Assembly (NCBI GenBank): GCA_019241525.1
Contig: JAFAWY010000034.1
Location: 1-64,000, forward strand
Direction of reading: 5' to 3'
From: Pseudonocardiales bacterium
Lineage (GTDB): Bacteria > Actinomycetota > Actinomycetes > Mycobacteriales > Pseudonocardiaceae
DNA: 64,000 nt
Position numbers and translations under genes: made by a program. Below the pieces are notes generated by a model. The model saw nothing but the letters and a program-made list of their open reading frames with translations, was not told where the DNA came from and did no database searches. Shown here in pieces: positions 60,853-64,000 of this stretch (within the stretch, counting starts at the first letter, position 1; each line of letters opens with the position of its first letter).

Positions 60853-61674
60853 ATGGAGGACACCCTCATCCAACGCCGCCGGATGTTGGGTTCTGACCAC
60901 CCGGACACGTTGCATCTGGCATTTAGCTTCGCCGCCGACCTGCGTGCGCTGGGTGAGTATGACCAGGCCCGTCACCTCGATGAGGACACTCTGACGCGAC
61001 GCCGCCGGGTACTCGGTGAGGATCATGTGGACACGCTGCACTCGGCGCACAGCCTCGCCGCCGACCTGCGTGCGCTGGGTGAGTATGACCAGGCCCGTCA
61101 CCTCGATGAGGACACTTTGATGCGCCGGCGACGGGTGCTGGGTGACGATCATGTCGACACGCTGCGCTCGGCGCACAGCCTCGCCGTCGACCTGCGCGCG
61201 TTAGGGGAGCATAAGCGCGCTCGGGATTTACATGAAGACACCCTGACCCGACGCCGCCGGATCCTGGGGCACGACCATCCCGATACCTTGGTGTCGGCCA
61301 ATAACCTTGCGAACAATCTCAGCGCGCTAGGTCAGCATGAACAGGCGCGGGAGTTGCATGCCGACACCCTGATTCAGCGGCGCCGGGTACTGGGTGATGA
61401 CCATCCCTCGACCCTGCGCTCAGCGCATAATCTCGCCGCTGACCTCCATGAGATTGGTCGCTACGCTCAAGCCTGTCAGCTCGATGAGGACACCCTGGCC
61501 CGCTCCCGCAGAGTGTTCGGCGATGATCATCCCTTCACCCGGCTCTCGGCGATGAACCTCACCGAGGACCTACGTGCCTTGGGCGAGCATGACCGGCTGT
61601 CTGAATTGGAGCAGTGGATCCAAGCTCGTCACCCGCAGACCGGACCCATTGCCCGCTCTGATCCTGACGGCTGA
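60853..61674 (+). CDS. Tetratricopeptide-repeat protein (NB-ARC-associated TPR type)
   Basis: 273 residues from ATG 60853 (GGAGG 9 bases upstream). It consists of about six 42-residue repeats of the form DTLxRRRRVLGxDHxDTLxS then AHxLAxDLRALGExxxARxL, the TPR_10/TPR_12 kind. In actinobacteria such repeats usually form the C-terminus of NB-ARC ATPases or of FxsT-like proteins; here the ATPase part is absent. A 60-base segment is repeated exactly at 60931-60990 and 61057-61116, 126 bases apart, showing recent repeat duplication. Likely a protein-protein interaction scaffold. Confidence 0.82.
   Translation: MEDTLIQRRRMLGSDHPDTLHLAFSFAADLRALGEYDQARHLDEDTLTRRRRVLGEDHVDTLHSAHSLAADLRALGEYDQARHLDEDTLMRRRRVLGDDHVDTLRSAHSLAVDLRALGEHKRARDLHEDTLTRRRRILGHDHPDTLVSANNLANNLSALGQHEQARELHADTLIQRRRVLGDDHPSTLRSAHNLAADLHEIGRYAQACQLDEDTLARSRRVFGDDHPFTRLSAMNLTEDLRALGEHDRLSELEQWIQARHPQTGPIARSDPDG
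60931..61116 (+). repeat. Exact 60-base direct repeat inside the TPR gene
   Basis: Bases 60931-60990 and 61057-61116 are identical, with a 126-base period equal to one 42-residue TPR unit. Such perfect identity within diverged repeats indicates a recent duplication or gene conversion, and allows repeat number to change by slippage or recombination. Confidence 0.85.
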
Positions 61675-61682
61675 TCGGCGCT

Positions 61683-62012
61683 ATGGCTGAGCAGCAGCGC
61701 CACGGCCTTTCGACCGATCTGGGCCCGCTGGTCCGCGGCGCTCGAACTCATGCTCAATTGGTGTTGCCCGACGCGGATCATATCACCATGGCGATTCAAG
61801 AATCCGGGACCTATTACGAGCGCGATCTCCTAGACGCCATCCGCGGTCGCCACCTTCAAGGTACATTTGTAGACGTCGGTGCGCATTATGGCAATCACAC
61901 CGTGTACTTCGCCCTTGAGTGTGGAGCCCAGCGCCTCATAGGGCAATACTGCTGGACGCCGACATGGCTGGGGATGCCCGCCGAGGTGACCGGTCAGCAT
62001 GCCCCTTCATGA
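61683..62012 (+). pseudogene. Truncated FkbM-family methyltransferase
   Basis: 109 codons. Residues about 35-75 match the N-terminal SAM-binding start of FkbM methyltransferases: YERDLLDAIRGRHLQGTFVD then VGAHYGNHTVYFALECGAQR. Where the family continues into an AFEPNP motif the frame switches to unrelated sequence and stops; about 130 residues of the methyltransferase are missing and I see no continuation in the next 150 bases. It follows the TPR gene by 8 bases and was probably its operon partner. Confidence 0.65.
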
Positions 62013-62162
62013 ACAGATATGATTAACGACAAATACTGTCCCGATTATCGCGATCCTGGCCCGCTTGGCGATGGGCGCGCGTTCAGCTGTGTTGCCAAGC
62101 CCGGCACAACCTCGCACCGAGGATGCAGCCCGAGGTCACCAGTACCGGTTTGGTTGCTGATC

Positions 62163-62369
62163 TCACTCGCCGGCTAGGCGGCCTGCGAGCTCGGAGACAG
62201 CTGCCTCCACCGCCCGCGCATGCTCCCCGACCGCGGCGATCCACTCAGCAAGCAGATCATCGTTCCTGATGAAGTGACCCACACAACGACCCGTCGCCTC
62301 ATTCAGGGCAGCGGTCGTAGCGCGAAGATCATGCAGGGGGTCGCCGGTCACGCTTGGCTCATCGCTCAC
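62163..62369 (-). CDS. Small helical protein of unknown function
   Basis: 68 residues, acidic and helical (DLRATTAALNEATGRCVGHF then WIAAVGEHARAVEAAVSELA), possibly a coiled-coil dimer. GGTGAG lies just before the ATG. Composition is protein-like and the frame is closed on the end convergent with the FkbM remnant. I do not recognise it. Confidence 0.45.
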   Translation of the reverse strand: MSDEPSVTGDPLHDLRATTAALNEATGRCVGHFIRNDDLLAEWIAAVGEHARAVEAAVSELAGRLAGE

Positions 62370-62613
62370 CGTTGCACCCTAACGACCACGGCGCGAGTCA
62401 AGGATCGTCACCCGCCGCTGATCGACGCGGCCCACCGCCCCGGCGGGCCTGCCGCCGAAGCGCCCAGAGCACCAGCCGTGCCACTGTTGAGGGCGTCATG
62501 TTGTGACACCGGCTGGCCAGGAGTCGATCCCGCGCCCTTCCTGCCCGTTCAACCGGTGCGGGTGAGCCGATCACTTGATGCGACTGTGCCGAGGTCGGTG
62601 CACGGATGGCGGC
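62370..62613. other. 244 bases without a gene
   Basis: Between the small helical gene and the ABC exporter stop I see no supported frame, palindrome or RNA. It should contain the promoter of the small gene and the end of the exporter transcript. Confidence 0.5.
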
Positions 62614-64000
62614 TCAGGTGCGGGCCAGCGAGTTGCCCTCCAGGAAGCCGCCGGACTGGTGGGCCCAGAACGAGGCGTAGACGCCGCCGGGGTTGTCCAG
62701 CAGCTCGCTGTGCGTACCCATCTCCACGATGCGGCCCTCGTCGAGGACGATGATGCGGTCCATCCGCTGGATGGTGCTCAACCGGTGCGCGATGACGATC
62801 GTCGTGCGGCCCTGCATGAGCGTCCAGAGCGCGTCTTGGATGAGCACCTCACTGCCGCTGTCCAGGGCCGAGGTCGCCTCGTCGAGCAGCAGGATCGGCG
62901 CGTCTTTCAGCATTGCCCTGGCGATGGCGATGCGCTGGCGCTGGCCACCGGACAGCTTGATGCCCCGCTCGCCGACCAACGTGTCGAACCCGTGGGGAAG
63001 CGTGCTGACGAACTCGGTCACGTTGGCCCGGGTGGCGGCCAGCTCGATGTCAGCCTGGTCGGCGTCGAGCCGGCCGTAGGCGATGTTGTCGCTGATCGAC
63101 CGGTGGAACAGCAGCGGCTCCTGGGGCACGTAGGCGATGGCGGCGCGCAGGTCGGCCTGGGTGATCCGGGAGATGTCCTGCCCGTCGAGCAGGATCCGCC
63201 CGCCGTCGAGATCGGAGAACCGCAGCAGCAGCCGGGTGAAGCTGGTCTTGCCCGCGCCAGAGTGGCCGACGAGGCCGACCCGCTCGCCTGGCTGGATGCG
63301 CAGGTTCAGCCCGTCGAACAGAGTGTGGGGCGAACCCGCATGTCGGAACGTGACGTCTTCGAACCTGACCTCGCCGGCCCCGATACGTGAGCGTTGCGGC
63401 TCGGCGTGGTCGCGCACGTCGGACTCACGCTCCAGGATCTCGATCATGTCAGCGGCGTCACCACAGGCCCGGTTGTAGTTGCGCATGCCGGAGCTGCTGA
63501 ACTCGAACAGCTGGCGCACCGCCGAGATCGTGTAGTTCACGATCAGAAACATCGTGCCGACCTCGGCAGTGCCGGACACCACACCGTCAGTGGCCACTGC
63601 GAACGCCCCGATCGAGATCACGCTGGTCAGCCCGCCGAACCAAGCCATCTGCCGCATATGCGCGCGAGACAGCCGCAGCAACGAGTCCCGGGTGCGCTCG
63701 GTGCCCTCGGCGAAGCGCTGCTGCTCGTAGCGTTCGCGGGCGAAGCTCTTGACCGCCATCACGTTGGCAATGGCGTCGGCCAGGTTGCCGGTCTGGGTGC
63801 TCTCGGTGGCGGCGTGCTCAGCGCCGATGCGCCGCACCGGGTGCGAGACCAACGCCGCGATGACGATGTAGATCACTGAGAACAGCGCGAGCAGGACCGC
63901 GAACAGCGGGGCCTTGGCGGCCATGATCGCCACGATCGAACCCAGCACGCACACCAGCGGCAGCGACTGGAGCACGGTGGTGTCAGCGATCCGGACGTAG
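62614..64000 (-). CDS. ABC exporter, fused permease and ATPase (5' end outside the window)
   Basis: The frame is open to the right edge; 462 residues are seen. The visible membrane part (about 1-210) includes NVMAVKSFARERYEQQRFAE and FLIVNYTISAVRQLFEFSSS, typical of type I exporters. The ATPase has Walker A GLVGHSGAGKTSFTRLLLRF, Q-loop AYVPQEPLLFHRSISDNIAY, signature KLSGGQRQRIAIARAML, Walker B PILLLDEATSALDSG and H-loop IVIAHRLSTI. The family exports lipids, peptides or drugs, often as a pair with a second half-transporter, which may lie to the right. Substrate unknown. Confidence 0.93.
   Translation of the reverse strand, partial: YVRIADTTVLQSLPLVCVLGSIVAIMAAKAPLFAVLLALFSVIYIVIAALVSHPVRRIGAEHAATESTQTGNLADAIANVMAVKSFARERYEQQRFAEGTERTRDSLLRLSRAHMRQMAWFGGLTSVISIGAFAVATDGVVSGTAEVGTMFLIVNYTISAVRQLFEFSSSGMRNYNRACGDAADMIEILERESDVRDHAEPQRSRIGAGEVRFEDVTFRHAGSPHTLFDGLNLRIQPGERVGLVGHSGAGKTSFTRLLLRFSDLDGGRILLDGQDISRITQADLRAAIAYVPQEPLLFHRSISDNIAYGRLDADQADIELAATRANVTEFVSTLPHGFDTLVGERGIKLSGGQRQRIAIARAMLKDAPILLLDEATSALDSGSEVLIQDALWTLMQGRTTIVIAHRLSTIQRMDRIIVLDEGRIVEMGTHSELLDNPGGVYASFWAHQSGGFLEGNSLART

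Noticed and set aside
60853-61674. CRISPR-like array
   Set aside because: The regular 126-base repeats are in frame and encode TPR units; they are not short repeats with unique spacers.

Overview
The window is high-GC, densely coded DNA with many GTG starts and 1-4 bp gene overlaps. It reads as chromosomal DNA of an actinomycete. A resuscitation-promoting factor with a LysM domain, a trehalose-type GH15 enzyme, MpaB-type oxygenases and many acyl-CoA genes point to the Mycobacteriales or a nearby order; the genus cannot be fixed from the sequence. I see no rRNA, complete tRNA, CRISPR array or insertion sequence.

Layout. 0-10 kb: the end of an ABC permease, an Rpf, a SodC-like secreted protein, a SLATT-type membrane protein, an FhuF-like protein, a PEP-utilising enzyme with rifampin-phosphotransferase architecture beside a TetR regulator, and a CYTH-CHAD protein. 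10-29 kb: an aldo/keto reductase beside a broken MmyB-type regulator, an MhqO/MhqD-like pair, an AceE-like thiamine enzyme opposite an AsnC regulator, a GH15, an anti-sigma-type ATPase, an MpaB-family oxygenase, a primary-type sigma factor, a beta-phosphoglucomutase/GH65 fusion, a TetR-hydrolase pair with a striking palindrome, and a truncated cation-efflux gene.

29.8-46 kb is the most coherent accessory block. A minus-strand operon encodes a complete four-component soluble diiron monooxygenase of the toluene/alkene type (alpha, gamma, effector, beta, Rieske, reductase). It is preceded by a DJ-1-like protein and two NTF2-fold proteins, and followed through a GTGA overlap by a divergent paralogue of ribosomal protein uL22. 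An AraC regulator heads it. Divergently, a plus-strand operon encodes an acyl-CoA ligase, a MIP18-type Fe-S assembly factor, a family III CoA transferase, an aldehyde dehydrogenase, an acyl-CoA dehydrogenase, an APH-like kinase and a short-chain dehydrogenase. Together they look like a route from a hydrocarbon through an epoxide or alcohol and aldehyde to acyl-CoA intermediates.

46-64 kb: a Mut7-C RNase-like protein, a tryptophanyl-tRNA synthetase preceded by a 16-residue leader peptide with three consecutive Trp codons, a molybdopterin oxidoreductase lacking the usual Fe-S cysteines, a minus-strand sugar/carboxylate oxidation operon (pyruvate oxidase-like, enolase-superfamily, membrane protein, gluconate dehydrogenase-type subunit 3, GMC oxidoreductase, GH15), a SigF-like sigma factor under a palindrome, a TPR-repeat protein followed by a broken FkbM methyltransferase, and the 3' part of an ABC exporter gene.
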